Source: Stramonita haemastoma
Lineage: Eukaryota; Mollusca; Gastropoda; Neogastropoda; Muricidae
Assembly: GCA_030674155.1 (NCBI GenBank)
Contig: CM060323.1
Coordinates: forward strand, 38,812,239-38,876,238
Direction: 5' to 3'
Length of the DNA stretch: 64,000 nucleotides
The position numbers were made by a program, and so were the translations under genes. The stretch's first letter is position 1. Every line of letters starts with the position of its first letter. Positions 52,715-63,698 of the stretch are shown here, piece by piece. The notes beneath the pieces were generated by a model. It did no database searches. It was not told the DNA's origin and saw nothing but the letters and a program-made list of their open reading frames with translations.

Positions 52715-53299
52715 TGGTTGTATGTGCAAGTGAATATTTTTTTGTTATCTGTGATCAGAAAGTTGTTGGGTTTTTTTATGTGCTGGCATGTGGCTCACCT
52801 GCAAATATGAGTTAAGGGAACTACATTTGGGGGCACATGCAGTGTTGATTCTAGGATTTCAAAAAAGGGGGCCCAAGGGCCCCCTGAAATAAAAAAAAGG
52901 GGGCATTTGCCCCCTCCCCCTTTTCTCTTCATAAAAAAGGGAACAAGTAATAAGTAGTATATTTTGCTCATAATACCGTTAGTACTCTGATTTCTGCTAT
53001 TTTTCAAGAATGAGAAACAAAACAAACAAGATGGTATATAGGCAGACAGGATTTAATATACATCTTATGTATTGCAGCTGGTCTGTAAAATGATTTTCTT
53101 ACACAGGAAAGAGTGTTTGGGGGAGAGGGGGGGGGGGAAAGTGGGGGGGGGGGGGGAGATTGTGGTACATTCAGATGTGGAGGGATACATACTACATAGA
53201 TACAGGAGGAGACGTATTGTTTGTATATGAGAGGACAGAGAGAGAGAGAGAGGAGGGGGTAGGGAAGGAGAAAGAGAGAGAGAGGGGGGGGGGGGGGGG

Positions 53300-53426
53300 A
53301 GGGAAGGAAGGAGAGAGAGAGTCAAAGTCAAATTTGTATTTCCACATTTTGAGTTGGAGAGACAGCTAGATCTAGATGAAAAAAGAGGCAAGAGCTAAAA
53401 TCAGTCTTACCCCCCCCCCCCTTACC

Positions 53427-53472
<46 letters not shown>

Positions 53473-53870
53473 GGGATGTCAAAAGTCCATCTTGTATTTC
53501 CATTCAGAGTTGGAGGGAGAACTACTAGATTTAGATCTAGATGAGAAAAAGGGTTAAAGCCAATGTCTAAGTCTTATCTTTTCCTCCCATATGGCAGAGA
53601 GAGAGAGAGAGAGAGAGAAAGAAAGAGAGAGAGAGGTCAAGTCATTTTTTTATTTCCACTTTCAGAGTTAGAGCTCTAGATCTAGATGAGAAGAGAGGTG
53701 AAAGCAAATATCAAAGTCTCATCAAAGGAGGAAGGAGAGAGAGAGAGAGAGAGAGATTTTCTGTTAAAGAGAGATCTAGATCTAGATGAGAAGAGGTGAA
53801 ATCCAATATCAGTCTTTTTCCTCCATGCAGTGAGAGAGGAGAGAGGGGGGGGGGAGTCAAAGTCATTTTC
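53300..53870. repeat. Tandem array of 110-170 base units with embedded (GA)n
   Basis: Four diverged copies share TATTTCCA, GAGTTGGAG or GAGTTAGAG, CTAGATCTAGATGAGAA and AAAGTC or AAGTCT, each separated by a GA run. They lie inside the TIR transposon, so the array was probably amplified within the element. Confidence 0.75.
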
Positions 53871-54037
53871 CATATCCAGCCGATAGTCTACCCTATGCCA
53901 TCATTATTGTTGCCAAGCACAGGCTACTTGTCTAGCCAGATCTGAAAAACCGCCTTGAAAACTCGTAGGTCTATCAGCTTTGAACCCTGCTGGGTCGCCG
54001 CTCCTTCCACAAACACCACTAACGATCTCTGTCACAA

Positions 54038-54097
54038 TGACGTCACTTGTGTCAGGAAAATGACGTAATGACGTAAATGAGTAGGGAAATGACGTCA
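54038..54097. promoter_or_regulatory. Cluster of four CRE/ATF-like sites
   Basis: TGACGTCA occurs at 54038 and 54090, and TGACGTAA at 54061 and 54069, all within 60 bases. Two are perfect palindromic cAMP-response elements. They sit inside the 1.5 kb transposon, about 2 kb beyond the PRPF38A 3' end and 4.4 kb beyond the SPTLC1 stop. Function is inference. Confidence 0.5.
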
Positions 54098-54696
54098 GAC
54101 CAGCCGCTTTGTGATGGTTGTGACGACTGTAGGTGCTAATCAGTGCATCCTGCTGTCCTGGGGTATCAACGTAATGACCAACACATGTAGCGCTATTTTG
54201 AAACTATACAAACGGCAGTTGCGGGGGCGCACTGTTTCTTCAAATATGCGCTATCCACAGTTTTTTTGCGTCCGTTAGGGCGCACTGGTCACATTATTTT
54301 GCGGCAAAGTTGAAAAAAGTGCGGGAATCCGCAAGGGCGCACCCTAGAATCAACACTGACATGTATGCATATGGCCTTTCTCGTTCTCATGGAATATTTA
54401 TTGAGTAAATAATTCTTGAAGGTAACAACTGGTCACTTTTTTTCTTCTTTTTTTTTAAGCTTTTGGCTTTTATCGTTGATTATGTGAATGAGAGAGAAAC
54501 CAAAAACCAGTATTGTTCTGACTGTGGAACATGGGAACCACAAGAATGTTCTACATCAGTTTTTACCCTCAAGAAAGATCCATGCCCAAATTCCATGAGC
54601 ACTTGAAGATTGATGGGACTGCCTTAACTTCATAAGGAGTTGTTTGAACACTGTTCTGAACTTTTCAGGCAGTGTTGTGGGCACATTGAACCCGGT

Positions 54697-55030
54697 GGGG
54701 GACGGGATAGCCTAGTGGTCAGAACATTGCGCTGGCAATTTGACAACCTAGGTTCGATTCCCGGTCGAGGAGATTTTTCTCCTGGAGTTAATATCAGTGC
54801 TGATACTCACTCTCCCCCAAAGTCTTTTGGATGAGAGTATAAACTGAGGCCCCGTGTGTGAACGCACACGAACATCTTGCACACAAGTTAAAATCCTGTT
54901 CTGCTTTTCATAAGAGTAGGCCATTGTGTGCCGGTGGGAACAGATGACATTTACAAAACTGCATACACACGGGGACTGGGTGAAAAAAAGCACAAGAGTG
55001 CTTATCCCATTATCCTCGATATAAAAGAAT
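54697..55030 (+). mobile_element. tRNA-derived SINE (family A)
   Basis: Near full-length copy with head GGGATAGCCTAGTGGTCAG, box B AGGTTCGATTCC and tail CCCATTATCCTCGATATAAA. It lies 340 bases beyond the right end of the TIR transposon. Confidence 0.85.
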
Positions 55031-55116
55031 TATTTTAAAAATTTTTTAATAATAAATGGTGGAGTCCATCCCTCTCCAGGCAGTATGCATGCACACACAC
55101 CCCCACACACATACAC

Positions 55117-55440
55117 GGTCAGAACATTGCGTTCGCAATTTGTCAACCCAAGTTCGATTCCGTTAGAGGGGATTTTTCCCCTGGAGTTAACATCAGTGCT
55201 GACTCCACTCCCCCCAAAAGTCTTTCGGATGAGACTGTAAACCGAGGCCCTGTGTGCGAACACACGCAGAACATCTTGCGCACACGTTAAATTCTGTTCT
55301 GCTTTTCGTAAGAGTAGGCCATCGTGTGCCAGTGGGAACAGATGACAATATTTACAAAACTTCATACACACGGGGACTGAACAAAAACAAGCACATGAGT
55401 GCTTATTCCATTATCCTCGAAATAAAAGAACAAAATAAAT
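55117..55440 (+). mobile_element. tRNA-derived SINE (family A), 5'-truncated
   Basis: Starts at GGTCAGAACATTGCG, keeps box B AAGTTCGATTCC and the whole body and tail. It lies in tandem orientation about 90 bases after the previous copy. Confidence 0.82.
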
Positions 55441-55879
55441 TTTAAAAATAACAACACATGTGTACAATTTCTTACGTCCTAAGGGCCAACAGTGAGCTAT
55501 GTTCCAGAATATTTTCTTGAGCTTTAGGGTAGGTTGCCCATTTGCAAAATATGCAGTGATTTTAGACATTTCTTTGGTAAGAGCTCTATGAACATTTAAA
55601 AATGGTTATAAAACAGAAAATGTAGATGGAACTATACAAGAAAGAGAGAGAGAAAAAATAAAGCATAATGCTTTAGAACAAAGTAAAATTTGTTTGCTTC
55701 AACTTTCTCTTTAAAAGAATTCTAAAATGCAAAAAATAAAAACATATGTTTCTTTGCAATATATCTTTCAGAAATCTGAAGCAAACAAAACGAGTAAACA
55801 AATTTTAGACAAATTCATTGAAGCAGAAATAGTCATAATATTCAAGAGAACAAAGAGAGAAGTTTTGACACTCAACTAT

Positions 55880-55885
55880 TTTATT
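55880..55885 (-). terminator. Candidate polyadenylation signal for PRPF38A
   Basis: AATAAA on the minus strand about 310 bases beyond the stop codon. It is the first clean hexamer I noticed downstream outside homopolymer A/T runs. Confidence 0.4.
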
Positions 55886-56195
55886 CACATATTAATACAT
55901 TACAAAACTCTGGTGTCCAAAGACTGCTTCATGTCAAAGATGTCATATACCATAGAAGTTGTCATTCAAACCCAACCAGTCCGCACATACATTCAAACAT
56001 GCATTCACACCTTTTCTCTTTTAAAAAAAAAAAAATAAAAAGGGGGTTTTGTCCATTTCTACCTCCAAACAGCTGCATCATCAGTTGAACACAAAACCAG
56101 AAACCCTTGCTTTAGAAACAGTGTAAAAGAACCGTCCTTTACAAAACAGAACACAACTGTTTTTACGTGCACAGAAACCGGTCTTTCTGCTAGAA

Positions 56196-56492
56196 TCACT
56201 CCCCACATTTTATGGTCCGTAGAGGCGCAAGTCCCAGTCTGGCCCGCATTTCATTTGCTTCCCTAATTTCCATTTCTTCCCGATTCCGTCGACTGTGAGG
56301 ACGGTTGCGTTCCTTGTCTCTGTGGTGACGCGATCCTTCTCACCACGATCCTTCTCACCACGATCCTTCTCTCTGTGTCGCCGCTCCCTCTCCCGCTCGC
56401 GATCGTGTCTGCTGTCCCGGTGATCTCGGTGATGATCTTTCTCCTCTGCATGTCTGTCACGATCGCTCCTGCTCTTCTTGCTCTTCTTTTTC
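56196..56492 (-). CDS. PRPF38A: PRPF38A terminal exon, Arg/Asp/Glu-rich, with a probable frame break
   Basis: Acceptor ATTGCAG. The frame set by the upstream exons encodes KKKSKKSRSDRDRHAEEKDH and a triplicated EKDRG repeat, then loses its charged character and stops at 56212-56210. From about 56340 a neighbouring frame instead continues the R/E-rich style as RHHRDKERNRP and ends with EANEMRARLGLAPLR before a stop at 56198-56196. That ending resembles the ANxLRAxLGLxPL tail of other spliceosomal proteins such as SART1. Switching frames needs one missing base in the repeated GAGAAGGATCG units, the kind of site where assemblies err. Confidence 0.8.
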
Positions 56493-59400
56493 CTGCAATT
56501 GTTATTCCATTTTTAAAATAAAATGTAGGACTGGTTGGAAAGGCTTTGGAATTGAGAAACAACAACAAAAATTTAAATTAAGAAAATTTACAAAATCATT
56601 ACAAAAGTCTAGTATTGCTGATAAAATTTATCAGTTAGCTCAGCATAAAATGAAAATTAAAATTTTGAAACATATCTCTTTGCTGTCTTTTTTAACAGTC
56701 CTTTTCTTTTCTTTTTATCTTTTCCCCTGATTTTGTATCATAACAGTCTAGAATCCAAGTGATGAGCTATTTCACTTACTAACAGTGAAATCAAGGCTAA
56801 TCTATATCATTTTCACTTGCAAATGGTTCAGAAATTTGTTCATGTATAACCTATGTGAAGAAAGCTGACAAATTAAAGTGATGTTCTCAATATCAAGAAA
56901 TGACATGCTAAGCAGTTTAATAATAATAAAATGTTATAACAATCAGTGTTAATTCTATGTGTTTTGCTCATATGAGTCTAAATCACAGACATGATTTATT
57001 ACACTGATATGAAAGGTATATATTTCCATCATGACTGTGTGACAATTCACACCCCCAAAACTCAGGAACAGTAAAGGCACTCTTACATTATTTAAAAAAA
57101 AAAAAAATAAAAAAAACAAACAACAAAAAAACCCAAATTTTTTTTCTCTCCACTCAACAAAAATTCACCAGAGCCACATTTTCCATTTATGTTTCCATAC
57201 ATCTCATACCAACAATATCAACTAGATCTGCATTTGATGCTATCTGTCCTCTGCATGAGTAGAACTCTGTGATTTTTTGCCAAAGGCCTAGACATAAAAA
57301 CTGAGGATCTTCCTTCACACAGACAGCAGACAGCATGAAATGTGGTATCGGTTTGATATCACACACAGTCACAAAGGGGAGACATGATAAAACTCACCTG
57401 TCATCTTCATCCTTGTGACGTTTTCCTCCTGCAAAATAAATACATTTATTGTCATTCTGTTAACAAAATGAAACATATCAACATGAAATATATCCACATG
57501 TATGATCATACTTATAGCCATGAACCAGATACTAAAATTATACTGTTTGTGAGAAGGTATATTATTCTCTCACCAAAGCTTGTGAAAACATATGACCAAT
57601 GAATTGGTCAAACGTTATATGATGAAAAGCATTCACAGTTAATTGCCCAACAGCATGGTACTTTGACCCATAAAGCTGAATGTCAACCATCAAAACACAA
57701 CTGACACTACAGTAACAAGACTATGAATATCAAATTAATAAATAAAAAAACAACAACAAAACAACTCTGAAGACTACAAATATCATGTGTTTTTTAAAAA
57801 TAATAAAATAACAGACCATGCCTTGGTTTTTAAAAATTCAAAACTACTTTCACAAAAAAAATGAGAAATACCCATCAGCTGACAGATTTTACGTATCAGT
57901 TGGTGTTCATTCACTCTCAAATATGTCATTATTTTACAGTTGTGATTCAATTATAAGATTAACTAAAGTAAATCTATGTGAATTTGTAGCTGTGCCCCAA
58001 TAATCACATTCAGATATAAAAAGAGTGAAAGAGTCAGACACAAAGACTGCAAACCCTGAGTATTGTACAAACACTGTACACTGAACATCTCTGCCTACCT
58101 GGTGATCTGTGTCTCTTTTCTCTGTCTCTGGAGCGTGACCGCCTTTTGTCCTCCTTGCTTTTCCCATAGTAATCTCTGAAGACAAAAACAACGCCCAAAC
58201 ATGGCTGATTGAATATATACTTTGAGCTGAATATGCTGACATATTTATAAATCCTTTCATCAACAATCACAACATGTTAAGTTAAAGACCAAGTATAATA
58301 AAATAGGTAAAATTCTCATGACAGAAAGTTGGAATTTACATTATTTGTATGTATTACATGAAAACATGCTTCACCTTAAAAAATCTTACATGAGGATGAG
58401 ACCTGTTGCCTTCTGATACAAAAGAACTAATTTAGCTTGATAGCATTTCAGCATTCCTGGCTAATGGTAGTGAAAATGTTCAGCCTAAAACAAAATACCT
58501 TTTTATCATCTAACAATCTTTCTTTTTCTTTTAAGTCTTAATTCACTGAGTCAGTGTGGACAACTGCTGCTCCAGTTCAAAGAAGAAGAAAGATAAATGA
58601 TAATCTTCTCTCTTGTATATATCCATATTTGGGCTCTGACCAATGCCTTTAGCCCATCACTTGGTACCTCCTGACTGTCCTGGCAAAAATGGTAGGTTCA
58701 ATTTCTAACTATATCCCCAGAGTCAGAATGCATCTATCTCAATCGTGGGAGCAAAAAGTCACATACATAAAAATCTCAGCTGAAGTGAACCTTTCAGCTC
58801 GAGCCGAATAACAAACAAAACAAAACAAACAAAAAAAGCACAGAAAGAACAGACCCTTGGGAAGGAAACCTAATGCTCAGACAGGACCATTCTTCTTTGG
58901 CCTAGTCACACAAAATTTCCTTGGAACAACTTGGGCTGCGCAGACATCAGCTGGTCAGAAAATATGGCAAGCATTTTACTTCAACAAGAAAAGAATCAGA
59001 GAGAAAATTAGCCTTTACGTATTTCCAAGAAATAAGGAGAAAGCAATAAATTTTATGTACAGCTATTGTTACAAGACCAATGCACTCTGACCATGTCAGG
59101 CCTTACCGTTTGTGTGGGGAGCGGGATCTCCTACGAGGCGAGGGGCTTTTCCGTTTTTCTGGTGTCAAGCTTCTTCTGGACTCCTGCAAAAAAACAAGAA
59201 ATCAGTCACAGTCAGCCCACCTCTATTTAAAAGAGACTGTGACGTTTTTGCTAACTTTATGTTCAGCTAATCATCAGCAATTGATAACTTTTGCTATTTG
59301 CCCCATTGAAGATGGAAAGCCAATATTTGTTGACAATCTGGTTTGTCTATTTATCACATCTTCAGAAGTGACCAATGTGTTGACTTCACTGTATACATAC

Positions 59401-60154
59401 AATTTTGAAATCATCTGTGCCATTTAATTCTGAGAACATTTCTATCATGATCTGTTTATGAAGATGTCTCAAAAGGTGAAAACCTAAGGTCTGTAAATTT
59501 TTTATATGAGGGAAAAAAAACCCTGCATATTCGACGATGGTCTCTTAAAAATATGAACATTAAATGAACAAAGACCGATCAATCTAAAATTCAATCTGTA
59601 CCTGGGGAAGGATTGGGCACTGCCAGATTCAACTTGTCCACAACTCGCTGACTGAAAAATTCAATGTATGGACAGTAACATTCAAATATATATTTATATA
59701 TCATTCATGCACATACACCATTATCACCGCCATCATCCCTCCACACGCACACACAAGACACACTCGCTGACAGTTTCAATTCATTCCTGAACCCATCCTA
59801 CCTCCATCAGTTCCTCCTCCTCGTCTGTGCCCATGTCTTCCATGTCCTCTTCCACGGCACTCACACGGGGCTCCAGCTGATTGCTCTCTTCCAGAACATT
59901 CCGTTTCTGGACAAAGAGACACAACAAAGGACATTTCAGCTCACTTACAATGATCACTCTTTTTTCCCCCAAAGATATATCAATGATTGAAAAAGAAATA
60001 ACTAAATTTTTTTAAAAACTGAGAGAACATTGCAACTTAAGCAATAGATAACACACAAAAACAATTATGTTCCATTTTTTCAGACAAATGAATTATGAGC
60101 CAAACAAAACTAATTGCAATACCACACCCAAATAGCCCACATAAAAATTATGGA

Positions 60155-60223
<69 letters not shown>

Positions 60224-61485
60224 AACCATATCATTAGATAACTGATTCCAAAGTGACCGGTGTTCCTATCAAGCAAAAAATGCAAAGCCTAATAACAAAA
60301 CAATACGAACAGATTTCCTTATTCTAATTCAGTAACAGTAAGTTTCATCAGGTCCATGAAGGCATGTAGTCCAGTACCTACCTGTATTCTGGGCAGAATG
60401 ATGTCGGCCAATCTATCCTCCCTCAGCAATTCATCAATGTACTCATCCACATGGACCAGTTCAAACTCTGAAAAAATGACATACATATTATATTGTTTTA
60501 TCCTGAATACTGACATCTGTAAGGGGGGGGGGGGGGGGGGGGGTAGTAATGGTTCACTTGTGTGCAACATAAACATTACCCTTTCAATTTAAGATTAAAA
60601 ATCAACATTAAAAGCAGCAGCTAACCAAAATTTAAAAAGCATATAAATCTATATATATCTATCTCTTTAGATTCACTGGAAAATCAAGAATTCTAGCATT
60701 GCAAAGACCTTAAATAAATGAAATAAAAGATAACTTTTTTTAAAAGCCCACATGCACAATGATGTCCAGTTCAGTCTTTAGATATCATCCCAAAAGTTGG
60801 AATGCAGCTACCTTTAATGGTGGGCAAAAAAAAGTTGCATGTATGTATACACAAAAATATTCACCACTGGTGAACGTCAGATTTCAAACCAAGTAACAAA
60901 CAAAACACCAAAAACTAACTAGGTAAACCCACAAACCAGACATTGATCAACACCAGGACCCAGGAACTTACTTCCTTCTCTGTTCATGCGGCGCAACTTT
61001 CTGTAGTCATAGTAGAGAGGTTCCAGGTATTTGTAGCAGTCCATGGCGCTGCCTGTCAGTCGCATGTAAAAGGCCCCTAGAGCACGCACATACCTGAACA
61101 ACACACAAAATTAATAGCTCATGCCGGCAAACCAACATCAAATTAGGCATAATTTACTAATTCAGCAATTTACAATATTGACAAAAGACAGTAAGGTGCA
61201 ACCAATATCTCTAGATGTGAATTTTTTTTTTTAAGAAACACACACACAAACACACTCTCTGTTTTATTGATTCACATATACAATACAAACTAGTGGAACT
61301 GGAAGTATACATGTGTGATGTATACATATGCATGAGTCTAGTGATAATTAATACTAGTTACAAATAGTGACTAAGTGAGTTGTAATAATATTACTTTTTG
61401 TGAAGACGTCAAATTGAAGACCACACACATGCATGATGCACATACATGCACACAGTGATACACACACACACACACACACACACAC

Positions 61486-61529
<44 letters not shown>

Positions 61530-63698
61530 CGCATACAGTGATACACACACTTACTTGAAATCTTCATTTCTGATGAACTCTACCACAATATCCTTCTCTG
61601 GTTGGATCTGTAGCATCTTGAGGATCAAACAGAGAAATGGAGTGGGTTTGACATTTCCTCCATACACACCACCAATGTACCTCAGCTCCATGGCTTTGTC
61701 CACAAGAAGGGCCGCTAAAACAAGAAAAATTTAGTTTGTTATACAAACTCAACAGCATTCAATTAATTCTTATTAAACTGACTTTACAAGCATAACTGAT
61801 TGACAGTATTGAGTATATAATGGTTAAACTTAGTTAAAGCCACCAATAATCCTGGTGGTCTTAAAAGCTTTAAACTAAAAAAAGCAACATTCAATTTTAT
61901 TACATTATCTCATGACTTCAAGTAATAAGTAGACCAGCCTTTGCGGTTTGCCTTCTGACTTTACTTTTTGTATCATAGAAATCCTAGTTTAGTCAATTAT
62001 CATTTAAATAATTTTCATAACACTGTGCATGAATTAAACAGCCTATTCCAAAAACAAGAAATGTGTCCATGCTTCACTCTGTGCTAAGAATTATCACCAG
62101 GCTATGATTTACATCAACTAAACTATGACTATGAGTAAGATTTGAATTATGATGTGATACAGGCAGATCAGTCGATTTTTTGCTGTTTTACTTTAGTTAA
62201 TACTAAAATGAGTAAATCTGGGATTAACTGAATGTGTACTATTACTTAAACAGGGTTCGCGCTAGGATTTTTTAAAACCGGTACAGCGAGTTGCCATTTC
62301 AGAGATATCTTGACCAACTCCCCCAAAATCGGTCCCTAGAAAATAAAATCCGGTACGTACTGTGAACAAAACGAAGCTATTCAGTGAGGGGGTGGGGGAG
62401 GGGGGGATTGTTGGGCAGCAAAACTAAATCTAAATTGAACGCAAATCTCTCAGACTTTGACTGCCGTGCTGCTTGCTGCCACTCGCTTCTTGGGCATGAA
62501 GCCACGAAGGAAATAGGATTTTTTTTTCTAGGCCTAGCGCCTGTGCCACTGTCGTGTCAGTCTGTTGTTTTGCATGGCGGCATCATTCGTGTGACATATT
62601 CTTCTTTCTTTTTCTATGCTTAGCGCTCATCTAGATCTTTGTTCAATTTAGATTTGGTTTTCGACTCTTCTCTCTGAAAGCAACGCGCAAATTCATAGTC
62701 ATAGACCCTCGCTTGCTTTTCGTAAGAGCAGGCCGTCCTGTGCCGGTGGGAACGGATGACATTTATAAAACTGCATACACACAGGGACTGGATGTGAAAA
62801 AGCACAGGAGTGCTTATTCCATTATCCTCGATATAAAAGATTAAAAGAATACAGAATAAATAAATCTTGGCCCCATTTACTCGATGTGAATGGAAGTCGC
62901 TGTCATGCCGAGAAGAGCGCGAAGCTCTATTCTTTCACAGTAAAGCTTGCTGTTCTGCGTGCTAGGCTAATGAGGCTGGCGCTAAAGATGTTCGTCGGAA
63001 GGGGTGGGAAGGGGTAGGTGCGGTAAGCACAGTACAGGCCCATGACAGACTGTCAGAAAATGTCACTTCAGACTTTTTTTTTTTTTAGACGGAAATCTAA
63101 TCGGTCACAGGCAAACAGAACCGGTACGCGGTACCGGCTGCTTCGAAAATTTCCGGTATTCCCTGTTTACAATCGGTAAAATACCGACAATTACCGGTTA
63201 TCGCGAACCCTGTTAAATCGTGTAATGGTATCTTTGATCTAAATTTCAGTTTTCATTATCCGCTCCAAAGGGTTGGCATGAACACCAAGAAACAGAGGGA
63301 TGCTGGAAATTTTCCATGATTTCAGATGCAACTGTCAACAGTTTCGGTATCACTAGGCCTATCACAACCAGTATCAGGTGATTTGTGGAGTGCAAAGCCG
63401 ATTACACTAAATCGACAACATTTAATCAATTGATTTATCAGGCATATTATTTGCAACCCCCCAGAATAGTGCTTCTTTGACTTCATTGCCACTTGGGTTG
63501 TCCTAGTTTGGAAAGGGGGGGGGGGGGGGGGGGGGGGTTTAAAAAGTGGGGAAAAATCCCAAACTTACCTGTGAGAGCAAAGCACTCCTCTTTCCAGTAC
63601 CGGCTTTCATAAATTCTTGTACGGATGATCTTCTCCACCAAATACTGTGGATTCGTTCCCTTAACCGAGTGAGCATCTTTAACTGTCCTGTTAGCCAT
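56196..63698 (-). CDS. PRPF38A: Pre-mRNA-splicing factor 38A (nine coding exons)
   Basis: PRPF38A is a nuclear spliceosomal B-complex protein required for spliceosome activation; in other animals it partners MFAP1 and ZMAT2. Exons on the minus strand: 63698-63569, 61714-61555, 61093-60972, 60467-60382, 59906-59802, 59183-59107, 58175-58099, 57428-57398, 56492-56210 or 56196. All are bounded by GT-AG and keep phase. The start at 63698 gives MANRTVKDAHSVKGTNPQY, nearly identical to human. The PRP38 domain covers about residues 1-180 (NPQYLVEKIIRTRIYES, GGVYGGNVKPTPF, YYDYRKL, DIILPRIQ), followed by an acidic EEDMEDMGTDEEEE stretch. An Arg/Ser- then Arg/Asp/Glu-rich tail follows, ending at residue 356 in the uninterrupted frame. 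The last exon probably has a one-base frame break, so its C-terminus is uncertain. Confidence 0.96.
57398..57428 (-). CDS. PRPF38A: PRPF38A exon 8 (31-base micro-exon)
   Basis: Acceptor TTGCAG, donor GTGAGT. It encodes only GGKRHKDEDD, but its phase matches both neighbours, which supports it. Confidence 0.82.
58099..58175 (-). CDS. PRPF38A: PRPF38A exon 7
   Basis: Acceptor TTCAG, donor GTAGGC. It encodes DYYGKSKEDKRRSRSRDREK and RHRSP, a continuing RS/RD tail in matching phase. Confidence 0.9.
58620..58835 (+). mobile_element. SINE family B copy (PRPF38A intron region)
   Basis: It contains TGGTACCTCCTGACTGTCCT, AAAATGGTAGGTTCAATTTC and a tail TCAGCTCGAGCCGAATAACA with an AACAAAAC-rich end. 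These match the reverse complement of the 31 kb copy. Confidence 0.6.
59107..59183 (-). CDS. PRPF38A: PRPF38A exon 6 (RS region)
   Basis: Acceptor TTGCAG, donor GTAAGG. Joined directly to the exon at 59802 it reads ESRRSLTPEKRKSPSPRRRS, an Arg/Ser-rich segment typical of the family's tail. In-frame joining is the reason for skipping the candidate exon at 59602. Confidence 0.88.
59602..59647 (-). other. Candidate cassette (poison) exon in PRPF38A intron 5
   Basis: A 46-base segment has an acceptor-like TCAGTCAG and a donor AG|GTACAG, and is open in the incoming frame (RVVDKLNLAVPNPSP). Including it shifts the frame so that the next exon stops at TAG. It could be a regulated nonsense-mediated-decay exon, which is common in splicing-factor genes, or a true exon carrying an indel, or chance. 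Confidence 0.3.
59802..59906 (-). CDS. PRPF38A: PRPF38A exon 5
   Basis: Acceptor GTCCAG, donor GTAGGA, phase 0 at both ends. It encodes KRNVLEESNQLEPRVSAVEE and then an acidic run, matching human KRYVLEEAEQLEPRVSALEE. Confidence 0.96.
60158..60220. repeat. (CT)n in PRPF38A intron 4
   Basis: Uninterrupted CT run of about 31 units. Confidence 0.95.
60382..60467 (-). CDS. PRPF38A: PRPF38A exon 4
   Basis: Acceptor TTTTTTCAG, donor GTAGGT. It encodes FELVHVDEYIDELLREDR and LADIILPRIQ, the last part of the PRP38 domain, and ends in phase 0. Confidence 0.97.
60780..60910 (+). mobile_element. SINE family B 3' fragment (PRPF38A intron 3)
   Basis: It shares GGAATGCAGCTACCTTTAATGG and the AACAAACAAAACA tail with the 58.7 kb copy. 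Confidence 0.5.
60972..61093 (-). CDS. PRPF38A: PRPF38A exon 3
   Basis: Acceptor TTCAG, donor GTAAGT. It encodes YVRALGAFYMRLTGSAMDCY and LEPLYYDYRKLRRMNREG, equivalent to human YVRMLGALYMRLTG and YNDYRK. Confidence 0.97.
61459..61526. repeat. (CA)n in PRPF38A intron 2
   Basis: CA run with one AACAC break, about 30 bases from the exon 2 donor. Confidence 0.95.
61555..61714 (-). CDS. PRPF38A: PRPF38A exon 2
   Basis: Acceptor TTTTAG, donor GTAAGT. It encodes LLVDKAMELRYIGGVYGG and KPTPFLCLILKMLQIQPEKD, the core of the PRP38 helical domain. A CA microsatellite lies about 30 bases downstream of the donor. Confidence 0.97.
62251..63212. mobile_element. Non-autonomous TIR transposon in PRPF38A intron 1
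   Basis: The ends CAGGGTTCGCG and CGCGAACCCTG are inverted repeats, flanked on both sides by TTAAA (62246-62250 and 63213-63217), a 5-base target duplication. Subterminal ACCGGTA/TACCGGT motifs recur in inverted order. No transposase is present. A SINE tail fragment lies nested at about 62704-62848. CAGGGTTCGCG termini occur in hAT-type elements, though a 5-base duplication is shorter than usual. Confidence 0.82.
62704..62848 (+). mobile_element. SINE family A 3' part nested in a TIR transposon
   Basis: CGTAAGAGCAGGCC through GCTTATTCCATTATCCTCGA matches the family's 3' half. It lies inside the TIR element at 62251-63212. Confidence 0.78.
63569..63698 (-). CDS. PRPF38A: PRPF38A exon 1 (start codon)
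   Basis: ATG at 63698-63696 begins the family-typical N-terminus MANRTVKDAHS. The exon continues through YLVEKIIRTRIYESRYWKEE and ends ACAG before GTAAGT. The start matches the usual one in other animals. Confidence 0.97.

Larger units (their letters stand above)
52840..54358. mobile_element. Non-autonomous TIR DNA transposon (hAT-like), 1.5 kb
   Basis: The left end CAGTGTTGATTCTAGG and the right end CCTAGAATCAACACTG are exact 16-base inverted repeats. Both are flanked by ACATG (52835-52839 and 54359-54363), a 5-base target duplication. Inside is a G/C palindrome near 52868, a (GA)n-rich tandem array at 53300-53870, and a cluster of CRE-like sites near 54038-54097. No transposase is encoded. 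The CAGTG termini suggest the hAT superfamily, but hAT usually makes 8-base duplications, so the superfamily is uncertain. Confidence 0.85.
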
